Positions 24,922-32,869 of a stretch of DNA of 40,604 nt are shown here, in pieces. Source of the DNA: Treponema sp. (GTDB lineage Bacteria; Spirochaetota; Spirochaetia; Treponematales; Breznakiellaceae); assembly GCA_031266875.1 (NCBI GenBank), contig JAISAE010000008.1:1-40604 (forward strand). The letters are read 5' to 3'. The translations under genes and the position numbers were made by a program. How positions within the stretch are numbered: the stretch's first letter is position 1; the number at the start of each line of letters is the position of its first letter. The notes beneath the pieces were generated by a model, which ran no database searches, was not told the origin of the DNA, and saw only the letters and a list, made by a program, of their open reading frames with translations.

Positions 24922-25005
24922 GGGAAGCATCACCTACAACGCTCCCCCTAAAGATGATTTTTCGTTATACCGCAACCGGTTCTCCTCCTCCCGGTTGCGG
25001 TTTTT
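24922..25005 (+). ncRNA. Candidate small RNA ending in a hairpin with an anti-SD loop
   Basis: No gene occupies 24797-25007, yet the plus strand carries a TATAAA box (24915-24920), a near-perfect GGGAAGC/GCTCCCC stem (24922-24947) and an intrinsic terminator (24970-25005). The terminator loop is TTCTCCTCCTC, complementary to a Shine-Dalgarno sequence. The -35 is poor, and the expected start would cut into the first stem, so expression is not certain. Confidence 0.35.
24970..25005 (+). terminator. Intrinsic terminator on the plus strand
   Basis: CCGCAACCGG (24970-24979) pairs perfectly with CCGGTTGCGG (24991-25000) and is followed by TTTTTGTTT. The T-run exists only on the plus strand, though the only adjacent genes are on the minus strand. 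Confidence 0.85.
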
Positions 25006-25007
25006 GT

Positions 25008-25232
25008 TTACACGCCAACAACGGCGCTGACTTCGGGAATCTCTTTCTTCAAGAAGCTTTCGATTCCCATCTTCAATGTCATTTGAGACATGGGGCAATC
25101 ACCACAATGGCCAGTAAGTCTGAGCGAAACTGTTCCATCTTCAGCGACCGAGACGAACTCCACATCCCCACCATCAGCCTGAAGGGAAGGACGAACCTCT
25201 TCAAGCGCTTTCTGTATCCGTGTTTCCAGCAC
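25008..25232 (-). CDS. NifU C-terminal-domain Fe-S protein
   Basis: Protein of 74 aa, a stand-alone NifU-like domain that binds or passes on Fe-S clusters. The CxxC pair is C43/C46 (GHCGDCPMS), and SLQADGGDVEFV is the conserved opening. I use the GTG at 25232, because AAGGAG lies 6 nt before it; a longer frame from 25298 has no ribosome site and adds hydrophobic residues unlike the family. It is alone, without other suf or isc genes. Confidence 0.92.
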   Translation of the reverse strand: MLETRIQKALEEVRPSLQADGGDVEFVSVAEDGTVSLRLTGHCGDCPMSQMTLKMGIESFLKKEIPEVSAVVGV

Positions 25233-25430
25233 AACATTCTCCTTAAAATAAGTTGGAAGAAGTATATATACCTTTAACCACAATGGCAAGTGTGGCACGG
25301 ATATCTTTCACTCTGCGGCTTCGCGGTTTGGTAAACACGGCCTCGTCGGTCTGTTGGACATCTGTTTCGCGGAGGCGTGGCTGTTCTTGCCATGTCTCCG
25401 CGTACAAGCGCAGCTATCACGGCAGGCTTT

Positions 25431-26090
25431 TTATGGTTTTATATCTAACCATGCCTTCGCGCATTCCATATCATAAACGTCATCTATATCTATAGAACTT
25501 CTTTTGTCCATAATATATTTATACGGATGATGGCCGTGAAAATATTTCCACTTTATCATGTCAAGCCGTGGCGCGATTAATATCCCATCGGTAACACGGT
25601 ACAGCGGCGGTAATTGTTGTGATGGAACATGTTTTATTCCCAATTCATAATTTATTGGGCCATTCTTGTCCCAGATATACCGGTGAAACTCTTCAACGGA
25701 CATGAGCGAGTCGCACCCCTTATGCAACACCTGTTTATAGGCTTCTATCGCCTTTTTATATTCGACGGGTTCCACCAACGGAGAGGTACAGGTTGCCCAA
25801 ATTATATCATCGCCCTCCACGTGTTCACAGATATGCGCCACTACCGCCCCAAAAGGCTGTGATTTTTCATCACAATATTCATCAGCCCGTTTATGGGTTT
25901 TTACACCCATTGCCACTGCCATTTGAAGCATCTCATCGCTGTCCGAACTTACCACAATACACCCAATCTCTTCGATAGTTTTTAGCTGCGCGATTTTGTA
26001 TGTAAGTAAGTTTTTCCCCGCAAATGGCATAATGTTTTTATTGGGTAAACGCCTGCTGCCTTTACGGACAGGAATTATTGCCGTGAACAT
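25431..26090 (-). CDS. neuA: Acylneuraminate cytidylyltransferase (CMP-sialic-acid-type synthetase)
   Basis: Protein of 219 aa that activates a nonulosonic acid with CTP. The nucleotide-binding start AIIPVRKGSRRLPNKN is diagnostic, followed by VVSSDSDEML and WATCTSPLVEP. Whether the substrate is sialic, legionaminic or pseudaminic acid cannot be told. Spirochaete flagellins may carry such sugars, and flaB lies in this window, but not next to it. Base composition is more AT-rich than around it. Its ATG lies within the last codons of the upstream lipoprotein gene (16-bp overlap), with GGAGG in the coding end of that gene. No other nonulosonic-acid genes are present, so it looks like a single insertion. 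Confidence 0.85.
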   Translation of the reverse strand: MFTAIIPVRKGSRRLPNKNIMPFAGKNLLTYKIAQLKTIEEIGCIVVSSDSDEMLQMAVAMGVKTHKRADEYCDEKSQPFGAVVAHICEHVEGDDIIWATCTSPLVEPVEYKKAIEAYKQVLHKGCDSLMSVEEFHRYIWDKNGPINYELGIKHVPSQQLPPLYRVTDGILIAPRLDMIKWKYFHGHHPYKYIMDKRSSIDIDDVYDMECAKAWLDIKP

Positions 26091-26665
26091 AACAAACCTC
26101 CATTGGAAAGAGCAAGGGGTTCTTCTGATAATGTAAAATTACCCGACATCATGCCTAAACTTGATTCGTTGAAGGTAATAGTCGAACCGGAAGTAGAGAA
26201 TGTCCCGTAATATTGGGGAGTACCATTAACTTTATAGTCAAAAGTATCTCCGGTAAAAACTACAACCCGTCCATTACTGGCTGTCCATGTGCCGTCCAGC
26301 CCGCCGCTGCTGCTGGCGGTAATGGTAACTGGGTCGCTGATTTTGCTCTGGCAGCCGGGCGCACTCACGGTTACAGTGTAACTGCCCGCTTCGGTGGGCG
26401 TGTAACGTGCGCTGGTTCCACTGGTAATGGGCGTTCCGTCCTTCTTCCACTGGCAGGTAACGGTCTCGGTCCAGCCGCTGTAGACGGCATACAGGGTTAC
26501 GCCTGTCGTGGCGCTAGTCGCCGCCGCTCTACCGGATGTGGTGGAAATGACGACGCTTCCGTTCAGCGCGGGGTCGCCGCCGCCGCCGTCATCAATGGGG
26601 CAGCCCATAAAGAACAATGGGGCGCTCAGCAGAGCGGCCATTGCCGTCAAGAACTTCTTTCGCAT
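26075..26665 (-). CDS. Lipoprotein with Ig-like and lipocalin-like parts, possibly 3'-truncated
   Basis: Protein of 196 aa from MRKKFLTAM, with AAGGAGG 7 nt before the ATG. Lipobox ending in C22 (FFMGC) and a GGGG linker. Next is an Ig-like stretch (TVTCQWKKDG to GSYTVTVSAPGC, about 65-110), then a small beta-rich domain (GTWTASNGRVVVF, YYGTFSTSGSTITF). The domain breaks off after NFTLSEEPLALSNGG, where one expects a further closing strand; the last residues LLCSRQ are read from the start of neuA in another frame. This suggests that the natural 3' end was replaced when neuA arrived. Confidence 0.75.
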   Translation of the reverse strand: MRKKFLTAMAALLSAPLFFMGCPIDDGGGGDPALNGSVVISTTSGRAAATSATTGVTLYAVYSGWTETVTCQWKKDGTPITSGTSARYTPTEAGSYTVTVSAPGCQSKISDPVTITASSSGGLDGTWTASNGRVVVFTGDTFDYKVNGTPQYYGTFSTSGSTITFNESSLGMMSGNFTLSEEPLALSNGGLLCSRQ

Positions 26666-26925
26666 AAAGTCCTCCTTACTCAGTTCCCTTTCCACTAGGA
26701 GAAAGGCCTTCCAAAAGGCACAAGAGGACTACCTGCGCTTGAAGCGGGGCCTGGATTTGCCCTATACTCTCAAGCGCATGTAGCTCAAGGCCCCGGATAC
26801 GGCGCTTCTTGCAGGATTTACCGTCTCCGGGGCTCCTCTGCTATTTTTAATCAGGGGCTTACGCCCCGGTTAAAACCTCTTTAGAGGATGATGGCCTGGG
26901 CCGTCGGCCCCCAGCTTCCCCTTTC
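26666..26925. other. Gene-free stretch behind the gene remnant
   Basis: I see no intact gene. On the minus strand this is where the rest of the truncated gene at 26926-27042 would lie; scattered stops interrupt all frames. GGGGCTTACGCCCC (about 26853-26866) is a short hairpin. Confidence 0.4.
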
Positions 26926-27042
26926 TCATTCAAGTATCTCCCAGGCGGTCCGCCTCAGCTCTGTTATGTATAGAATCCAGCTCAGGCACATTGCCAGAAC
27001 ATCCGTTCTGGGTCCCGGCAGCCAATCAGTGGTCTTTGCCAT
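26926..27042 (-). pseudogene. 38-codon remnant beginning MAKTTDWLPGPR
   Basis: A short minus-strand frame with a good ribosome site (GAGGAG before ATG 27042). Its opening MAKTTDWLPGPRTDVLAM resembles the start of a longer, roughly 100-200-residue family of uncharacterised proteins that I recall from treponemes and anaerobic bacteria. The frame ends after WEILE. The stop comes where the family normally continues, so it is probably a 5' fragment. The resemblance is from memory and not checked. Confidence 0.45.
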
Positions 27043-27060
27043 AGTTCTCTCCTCTATGTG

Positions 27061-27370
27061 TTGTAACGAATGACCTATTCATTACAGCAAACGATCCATT
27101 TGTTGTAATGAATAACCTAAAAGTTGTAACTTCTGACTCAATAGTTTTAACTGCAGACTCTACAGGTGTAACTGTGAACTCTACAGTTTTAACTGTGGAC
27201 TCTACAGTTTTAACGGCTGACCCTACAGTTGTAACTGTGGACTCTACAGTTAAAACTGTGGACTCAAAAGTTGTAACGGCAGACTCTACAGTTAAAACTG
27301 TGGACTCAGTAGTTGTAACTTTGGACTCTACAGGTGTAACTGTGAACTCAAAAGTTTTAACTGTGGACAT
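27061..27370. repeat. Array of 21-bp dyad repeats (ACAGT-nnnn-ACTGT family), about 15 units
   Basis: Regular 21-bp period. The outer flank is GGACTC and the core is ACAGT-nnnn-ACTGT, or a degenerate version. Loops include TTTA and its reverse complement TAAA, plus TGTA. The first units (27061-27120) are more diverged. It gives a 146-codon minus-strand frame of TVESTVKT repeats that I do not accept as a gene. Confidence 0.95.
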
Positions 27371-27437
27371 ATCCGGTATACAGGCTGGTTTAGCGGCGTG
27401 TCCGAATGGGTAGATGCGATCTATTTTTGGGGGATTT

Positions 27438-27458
27438 GGATAAACCTGCGGTTTATCC
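27438..27458. other. 9-3-9 hairpin
   Basis: GGATAAACC-TGC-GGTTTATCC is a perfect inverted repeat between the 21-bp array and the heptamer array. There is no T-run. The role is unknown. Confidence 0.5.
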
Positions 27459-27522
27459 CCATACAAAAGCGGGAAATCAGGCGTTAGGTACTTGACACGC
27501 CGTCTTCTTGCATAGAATAGAG

Positions 27523-27630
27523 TCGTAGGTCGTAGGTCGTAGGTCGTAGGTCGTAGGTCGTAGGTCGTAGGTCGTAGGTCGTAGGTCGTAGGTCGTAGGT
27601 CGTAGGTCGTAGGTCGTAGGTCGTAGGTCG
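27523..27630. repeat. Perfect heptanucleotide array (CGTAGGT)n, about 15 copies
   Basis: Uninterrupted 7-bp repeat with no substitutions over about 108 bp. Lack of sequence decay implies recent expansion or active slippage. Three units equal 21 bp, so frames stay open (TYDLRPT on the minus strand). Copy number is likely variable among strains. Confidence 0.97.
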
Positions 27631-27852
27631 TGTTCTGTCTTTTTATCTGCTGGTTTCAAAAGCATAACATCATTCTAATCCTTACGCTGAACATGTCAAG
27701 GGAGTGTGGCTTGGTTTTCGCAAAAACGCCCCGCGTAGATGACGCGCTTGAGGCATCCTGTGCCATTAAGTATGGCCGCCTCGTACTGCTCCACATCAAC
27801 GCCGGCGAGTGCGGTGATGCGGCGGGTGCTAAACCAAACTGAAGAGTGAAGT

Positions 27853-27996
27853 GTGGAGGCGTGTATCTCAAGGGGACAGGTCAAGTGTGCGAACCATAAG
27901 CCGCAGCTCAGTTGTTATCGCGGGACGCTGTTTCAGGACTATATCCTCAAGCAGATCGACCGGCTCATCGTGCTGCGGGACTTGAAACGGGAATAG
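27853..27996 (+). CDS. Small ORF or gene remnant, 47 codons
   Basis: GTG-started frame ending YILKQIDRLIVLRDLKRE, with a coding-like look (balanced composition, amphipathic end). An adjacent frame at 27690-27842 (DDALEASCAIKYGRLV...) also looks coding-like but is offset, so both may be pieces of one decayed gene. There is no good ribosome site. The rest of 27631-28136 holds nothing else I can support. Confidence 0.2.
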   Translation: MEACISRGQVKCANHKPQLSCYRGTLFQDYILKQIDRLIVLRDLKRE

Positions 27997-28061
27997 TGAG
28001 CTTGGCGAGTTTATCACGCAACGAAGGCGCTGAGTAAACCAAGCGTGAAACAGCGCGGAAT

Positions 28062-28095
28062 GCGCAGAGCATTGGATAATAAAACATCTCTGCGC
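28062..28095 (-). terminator. Hairpin downstream of the phosphorylase gene
   Basis: GCGCAGAG (28062-28069) pairs perfectly with CTCTGCGC (28088-28095) with an 18-nt AT-rich loop, about 40 bp past the stop codon. There is no T-run. Confidence 0.35.
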
Positions 28096-28136
28096 TAGTC
28101 CGTGCGTTCAGCGTTTAATCAGTGGTTCCCGGCTAC

Positions 28137-30677
28137 CTACGCCCACCTGATAAGTCCGGGCCGGTATGGATGCACCAGCGATTTGTGTGAGGGGAGAATA
28201 CGCACCGTATGCCCCTGCATACCGGTGTCTATACATTCGACCCGTACCTGATAGCGGAAGAGTGTTCCTTCATGGCCAGTGTCTCTCATCTCGGCTCTGC
28301 GGGCATGATCAATCGTGGTATTCTGATTCGAGATCGTACCGTGGTATAGCTCAACAAGCAGATCGTTTGGCGAGAGTGAGCCGAGATCAATCTGCGCGAC
28401 AACAGTAAGCGAATCGCCCCGCTGCATAACCGGCTTGGCGTTGGATTCCACCGATACGATCCTGACGCCGTTCCACCCCGCGTTGAGCTTGGCAAAATAC
28501 GCGGCAAGCGATTTTGACTCAACATAACCATCCTTGACGAGCCGGCGGTAATTTTTCAGGGCCGGCGCGTAGAACTGGTTGTGGTAATCCATGAGCATAC
28601 GGTGGCAGGACATGGACTGACCAATTGAACGCATGGAATTCTTCATACGGCGAATCCACTCACGCGGCAGGCTGTCCCGTCCACGCTGGTAGAACAGGGG
28701 GATGATGTCCCGTTCCAGCAGGTCGTAAAGCGCCTTGCTTTCAACTTCGTCCTGGAGGTTCGTGTCCTCATACTGCTCGCCCATGCCAATGGCCCAGCCG
28801 ACTTCTGGCGCGTAGGCTTCATCCCACCAACCGTCGAGGATGGAGCAGTTCAGTACGCCGTTCATGGCCGCCTTCATGCCGCTCGTTCCAGACGCCTCAA
28901 GGGGACGGCGCGGCGTGTTGAGCCAGACGTCGGCGCCACTGGTGAGATAGCGCGCCACAGTCATGTCATAGTTTTCGATAAATACGATGCGGTTGGTAAT
29001 GTCGTACTTCTCCGCGAAGTGAATGATCTCACGAATCAGTTCCTTGCCGGGCATATCCATTGGGTGAGCCTTGCCAGCAAAGATGAGCTGCACAGGCCGC
29101 TCGTTGTCGCGTACCAGACGCAAGAGGCGTTCCGGGTCGCGCAGGAGCAGGTTGCCGCGTTTGTAGGTGGCAAAACGCCGCGCAAAGGCAAGCGTGAGCG
29201 CGTAAGGCGAAAGCGCGTCCTCAGCCCGCTGAATCTGCCGCTCGCCCGCGCCAGTGTGGATTGCGTACTGCTTGATACGCTCACGCGCAAACGCGACCAT
29301 GCGTTCACGCCGGCGCTCATGGGTACGCCACAGTTCCTCGTCTGAGATACGGTCCATGCGGTTCCAGATGCTGAGATCCGTCGGCTCGTTTTCAAAACGA
29401 GGGCCAAAGTAACGATCCAGCAGTTCGATCATACCGTGGGAAACCCACGTGCGGGGATGCACGCCATTGGTAACATGGCCTATCGGAACCTCTTCAAGGG
29501 GAAGTCCAGGCCACAGCCCCTTCCACATATCGCGGGAAACCACTCCGTGCAAGCGGGCAACGCCATTGGCATAGGCGGACATTTTCAGGGCCAGCACAGT
29601 CATGCAGTACGATTCATGGTCATCGCTGGGGTTGATGCGGCCAAGCGCAAGGAAATCGTGCCATGAAATACCCAGAATACCAGTCCATGAACGGAAGTAT
29701 TTCTCCATCAGGCCAATGTCAAAGCGTTCATTGCCTGCTGGAACCGGCGTATGCGTGGTGAAGATGTTGGTTGGCCACAGCGCCTCTTTTGCCTCATCAA
29801 AGACAAAGCCCTTCTCCTGCATGATTTCGCGGATCCGCTCCAGCCCCAGAAACGCGGAATGGCCTTCGTTCATGTGTGTTACCGCCGGATTGATTCCCAG
29901 CAGGCGAAGCGCCCGAATACCGCCAACGCCCAGCAGTATCTCCTGCCGGATGCGGGTTTCTTTATCGCCGCCATAGAGCGAGGCGGTGATGTTGCGTAAG
30001 TCGCCGTGGTTTTCGTCGATGTTGGTATCGAGAAGGTAGAGGGAAGCGCGTCCGACCTTGACTTCCCATATCTGGGCAACAACGACCGCGCCGGCCAGTT
30101 CAACCGAAATCTTGAGCGGCGCACCATTGCGGTCGGTCTTCCGCTCAACCGGCATATTGTACCAGTCATTTTCAGGGTAACGCTCCTGCTGGAACCCATC
30201 CGCGTTAAGAGCCTGCTTGAAGTACCCCTGCCGGTACAGCAACCCTATGCCCACAAGGGGCAGGCCCATATCGGAAGAAGTCTTCATGTGATCGCCGGAC
30301 AGGATTCCCAAGCCACCTGAATAGATAGGAAGAGAAGTATCAATGCCGTACTCCATAGAGAAGTAGGCGATCACCTCTTTCTTTGAGCCGTGATACCACG
30401 TTTCACCTTTTTTATACTTGAGGAAACGCTCGTATACTTCCTTCATGGCCGCAAGGTAGGAATCGTCCTTTGACATTCTGGCGAGCCGTTCTTGGCTGGC
30501 TATAGCCAGCGTCCGTACCGGGCTTTGCTCGGCCTGAAGCCAGGCATCGTAATCCAGGCGAATGAAGAGCTGGATTGCGTCAAAGTTCCATGAAAGCCAA
30601 AGATTACGGGCAATTTCCTCCAGAGGCTTCAAAGAAGGTGGAAGTTTTGGCTTAACTGTGTAAGTAGCTATGTTCAT
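28137..30677 (-). CDS. glgP: Alpha-glucan (glycogen/maltodextrin) phosphorylase, GT35
   Basis: PLP enzyme of 846 aa that releases glucose-1-phosphate from alpha-1,4-glucans in the cytoplasm. It is of the AgpA/MalP subtype with an N-terminal NLWLSWNFDA segment. Family marks are AYFSMEYGIDTSLPIYSGG, HMNEGHSAFLGLE, and the cofactor-lysine region EASGTSGMKAAMNG. The length is normal for the subtype. The ATG is preceded by TGGAGCG. The gene is monocistronic, divergent from the Nudix gene. It indicates storage or dextrin use. Confidence 0.96.
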   Translation of the reverse strand: MNIATYTVKPKLPPSLKPLEEIARNLWLSWNFDAIQLFIRLDYDAWLQAEQSPVRTLAIASQERLARMSKDDSYLAAMKEVYERFLKYKKGETWYHGSKKEVIAYFSMEYGIDTSLPIYSGGLGILSGDHMKTSSDMGLPLVGIGLLYRQGYFKQALNADGFQQERYPENDWYNMPVERKTDRNGAPLKISVELAGAVVVAQIWEVKVGRASLYLLDTNIDENHGDLRNITASLYGGDKETRIRQEILLGVGGIRALRLLGINPAVTHMNEGHSAFLGLERIREIMQEKGFVFDEAKEALWPTNIFTTHTPVPAGNERFDIGLMEKYFRSWTGILGISWHDFLALGRINPSDDHESYCMTVLALKMSAYANGVARLHGVVSRDMWKGLWPGLPLEEVPIGHVTNGVHPRTWVSHGMIELLDRYFGPRFENEPTDLSIWNRMDRISDEELWRTHERRRERMVAFARERIKQYAIHTGAGERQIQRAEDALSPYALTLAFARRFATYKRGNLLLRDPERLLRLVRDNERPVQLIFAGKAHPMDMPGKELIREIIHFAEKYDITNRIVFIENYDMTVARYLTSGADVWLNTPRRPLEASGTSGMKAAMNGVLNCSILDGWWDEAYAPEVGWAIGMGEQYEDTNLQDEVESKALYDLLERDIIPLFYQRGRDSLPREWIRRMKNSMRSIGQSMSCHRMLMDYHNQFYAPALKNYRRLVKDGYVESKSLAAYFAKLNAGWNGVRIVSVESNAKPVMQRGDSLTVVAQIDLGSLSPNDLLVELYHGTISNQNTTIDHARRAEMRDTGHEGTLFRYQVRVECIDTGMQGHTVRILPSHKSLVHPYRPGLIRWA

Positions 30678-30913
30678 ATTTACGCTCCATTTTGGATAAA
30701 AGTAACTGTATCATGCTGTTTTTATCAAAAAGAAACAAGGACATTTCAGCCATGTTGTACTTTTTGCTACCTTACGTGTGTTCAACGCGCCGGAAGCCGG
30801 TGTCAGAGACGTGGTATCCATGCCGGATGACAAGCGCGTGTTGTTCCCGCCAAACTCACGTTACCTTGATTAAGAACTGTCGCGTCTCTAAGCTAAACTA
30901 TGGAGTTTGTATC

Positions 30914-31495
30914 ATGGTAACAACGAAAACTATCTGTTGTGTTAAAACTGGCGCTCTGCCTACCGCGTGGCTACAGGAAAGCGGGGCGTTTCCGGTTGAT
31001 ATTCACGCGACGCTGAATGTAACGCATGTTCACTGGATCGAGCGGGCGCTTGCGGAAGATGATCCAGCCTATAAACAGCTTATCCCCTATGTACTGATAC
31101 GCAATAGCGCTGGCCAGTTCCTCTGCTACCCCCGTCATGGAACGGAGGTTCGCCTGCACGGGTTGTATTCCTGCGGCATTGGCGGCCATATTGACGAGAT
31201 TGATCAACGGGAAACACTTATCGAGACGGTTACTGCGGGGATGCTGAGGGAGTTAGCCGAGGAATTGAGTAACTTTGAGCAATCAGCCATACAGTTTGAG
31301 TATCGCGGTATCATTAACGACATGGATTCAGCAGTAGGTCAGGTTCATCTGGGGCTGGTGTATGTGGCGCAGTGCGCGGCAGGCTATATACCCGCGCCGG
31401 ACAAAGAACTCGCGGGCGCTGAGTGGCTGAACATTGAACAACTGCGCCCGCTCAAGAAAGAATCCTGGTCTGATCTGGCGTTCCGGCTCCTATAA
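30914..31495 (+). CDS. Nudix hydrolase
   Basis: Protein of 193 aa from MVTTKTICC. The Nudix box is present in the form GGHIDEID, then ETLIETVTAGMLRELAEEL (G, E, REL and EE at the metal-binding positions), with a slightly longer insert than the classic GX5EX7REUXEE. The substrate is unknown. The frame is open upstream to 30692, but that part has no ribosome site and resembles repeat-like spacer, whereas GGAG precedes ATG 30914. The stop overlaps the stop of the convergent URO-D gene by 6 bp. Confidence 0.88.
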   Translation: MVTTKTICCVKTGALPTAWLQESGAFPVDIHATLNVTHVHWIERALAEDDPAYKQLIPYVLIRNSAGQFLCYPRHGTEVRLHGLYSCGIGGHIDEIDQRETLIETVTAGMLRELAEELSNFEQSAIQFEYRGIINDMDSAVGQVHLGLVYVAQCAAGYIPAPDKELAGAEWLNIEQLRPLKKESWSDLAFRLL

Positions 31496-32455
31496 CCGGT
31501 AGTGCCGGTACTTCTCCAGCGCGGCAATGGCGGCTTCGGCTATGTCCGGCTGTACATCATGGCCAAGTTCGAGACTGAGACCCAGACCGCCTTCAGGCAG
31601 ATAGAGCGCCTCAACGCAGTCGCGGATGTGCCGCTCAATCCCATCCGGCGTGGCAAAGGGCAGATACTGGCGGTCAAGGTCGAGGTTGATAGGTATCTTG
31701 CCTTTACAGACGCTGACGAGCTTATCAAGGCCATTGGCGCGGTACTGGGGATTCACCATGTTCACGCCGGTTTCTTGAAGCTCAGCCATGATTTCCCAGA
31801 TACAGCCGTCGGTGTGCATATAAACGAGTTTGCCGGCGTCGTGGCACTTCTTGTAGATCGCGGCGAAGCAGGGTTTCAGGTACTTCACCCACTTCTCACG
31901 GCCAATAGCAAGGCCGTTCTGCATACCCAAGTCGTCGCCGAAGTAGATGATTGTCCCAGATGTTTTTTGGATAACGACCTCAACCTGCAAGAGGTTGTAT
32001 TCCAGCACCTTGTCGATGAGTATTTGTAGTTCCTCTGGCTCCTCGGCAAAGTCAAACATGGCTTCCTCAAAGCCGCGCAGGTCGAGGAGGCGCAGGTACA
32101 TGAACCCGTGCGGTATTCGGCCTGTGCGGTCGTCGGGGATGCGCAGGGCGTGAATATCCTCACGGGTTTTCACCGGATGTCCCTTCACCATAGACTCCAT
32201 ACCCTCCTGAATGTTCTCCCACACACAGCCCCACTCGTCGATATAAGTACCTTCGTGGTAGGTTTGCGGCGTGTAGGCCGCGTAGTTGTAACGCTTGCTT
32301 ATATCGCCAAAAAACTGTGGATAACGCGCCGTAATCGCCCTAAGCTCTGCGCCGTACTTTTTCCACGCGGCGGGCAGGAAACCAACGCTGATCGGAATTG
32401 TTTCAGGACTCTTCCAAGTCATAGCTTTAACTAAAAGCTCTTCTTGTGTACTCAT
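31490..32455 (-). CDS. Uroporphyrinogen-decarboxylase-family protein (methyltransferase-like)
   Basis: Protein of 321 aa of the URO-D superfamily. Typical parts are GFMYLRLLDLRGFEEAMFDF, IIYFGDDLGMQNG, YMHTDGCIWEIM and GLGLSLELGHDVQP. It is not HemE: the heme-enzyme N-terminal PxWxMRQAGR is absent. Members with this layout are usually found with corrinoid methyltransferases or sugar genes and have no proven role. GGAGG lies 6 nt before the ATG at 32455. The frame continues upstream through the 23-bp array, but that extension is repeat, not protein. Confidence 0.85.
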   Translation of the reverse strand: MSTQEELLVKAMTWKSPETIPISVGFLPAAWKKYGAELRAITARYPQFFGDISKRYNYAAYTPQTYHEGTYIDEWGCVWENIQEGMESMVKGHPVKTREDIHALRIPDDRTGRIPHGFMYLRLLDLRGFEEAMFDFAEEPEELQILIDKVLEYNLLQVEVVIQKTSGTIIYFGDDLGMQNGLAIGREKWVKYLKPCFAAIYKKCHDAGKLVYMHTDGCIWEIMAELQETGVNMVNPQYRANGLDKLVSVCKGKIPINLDLDRQYLPFATPDGIERHIRDCVEALYLPEGGLGLSLELGHDVQPDIAEAAIAALEKYRHYRL

Positions 32456-32543
32456 AAATCCTCCATAGCTACTATAGTAGCACCGGTTATGAAACCTAAC
32501 ACGTATGATACGCGCCCTTCGCCTGAACACGAATAGCTTTGAG

Positions 32544-32773
32544 ACGCAACGCTTCGTCATGCCTGAACGTAACGCTTCGTCATGCCTTGACGTAACGCTT
32601 CGTTCTGTCTGAACGTAACGCTTCGTCAAGCCTGAACGTAACGCTTCGTCATGCCTTGACGTAACGCTTCGTCGTGCCTGAACGTAACGCTTCGTCAAGC
32701 CTTGACGTAACGCTTCGTCGTGCCTGAACGTAACGCTTCGTCGTGGCTGAACGTAACGCTTCGTCGTGTCAGG
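32544..32773. repeat. Array of ten 23-bp repeats (AACGCTTCGT core)
   Basis: Ten exact-length units. The constant part is CGTAACGCTTCGT and the variable part is 7-9 bp. Across the variable part the borders form a small dyad in several units (CGTCAA-GCC-TTGACG, CGTTC-TGTCT-GAACG). It lies between divergent URO-D and ABC-exporter genes. The same family occurs in opposite orientation at 40.4-40.6 kb. Three units equal 69 bp, so frames stay open (TKRYVQ...RSVTSRHDEALR). Confidence 0.95.
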
Positions 32774-32869
32774 CAATCGTTTTTAACCAGTGTGTACCTT
32801 TGACTCTATACCGCTAAAACGTTACGTTTGATAAATGGCGCTTGGCGCCATGTGCTTGGGGAGGATGTT

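Noticed and set aside
27026-27466. 146-codon frame with TVESTVKT repeats, adhesin-like at first sight
   Set aside because: It is explained by the 21-bp repeat. It has no signal peptide and no ribosome site.
27477-27665. 62-codon frame with TYDLRPT repeats
   Set aside because: It is a direct translation of the CGTAGGT heptamer array, and the flanking residues show no domain.
30692-30913. Upstream extension of the Nudix protein (74 residues)
   Set aside because: It is Cys-rich and non-conserved looking, contains spacer motifs also seen at 18.2 kb, and has no ribosome site, whereas GGAG precedes ATG 30914.
31490-32776. N-terminal extension of the URO-D protein by about 107 residues
   Set aside because: The extension is the 23-bp array read in frame. 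GGAGG and ATG at 32455 mark the true start.
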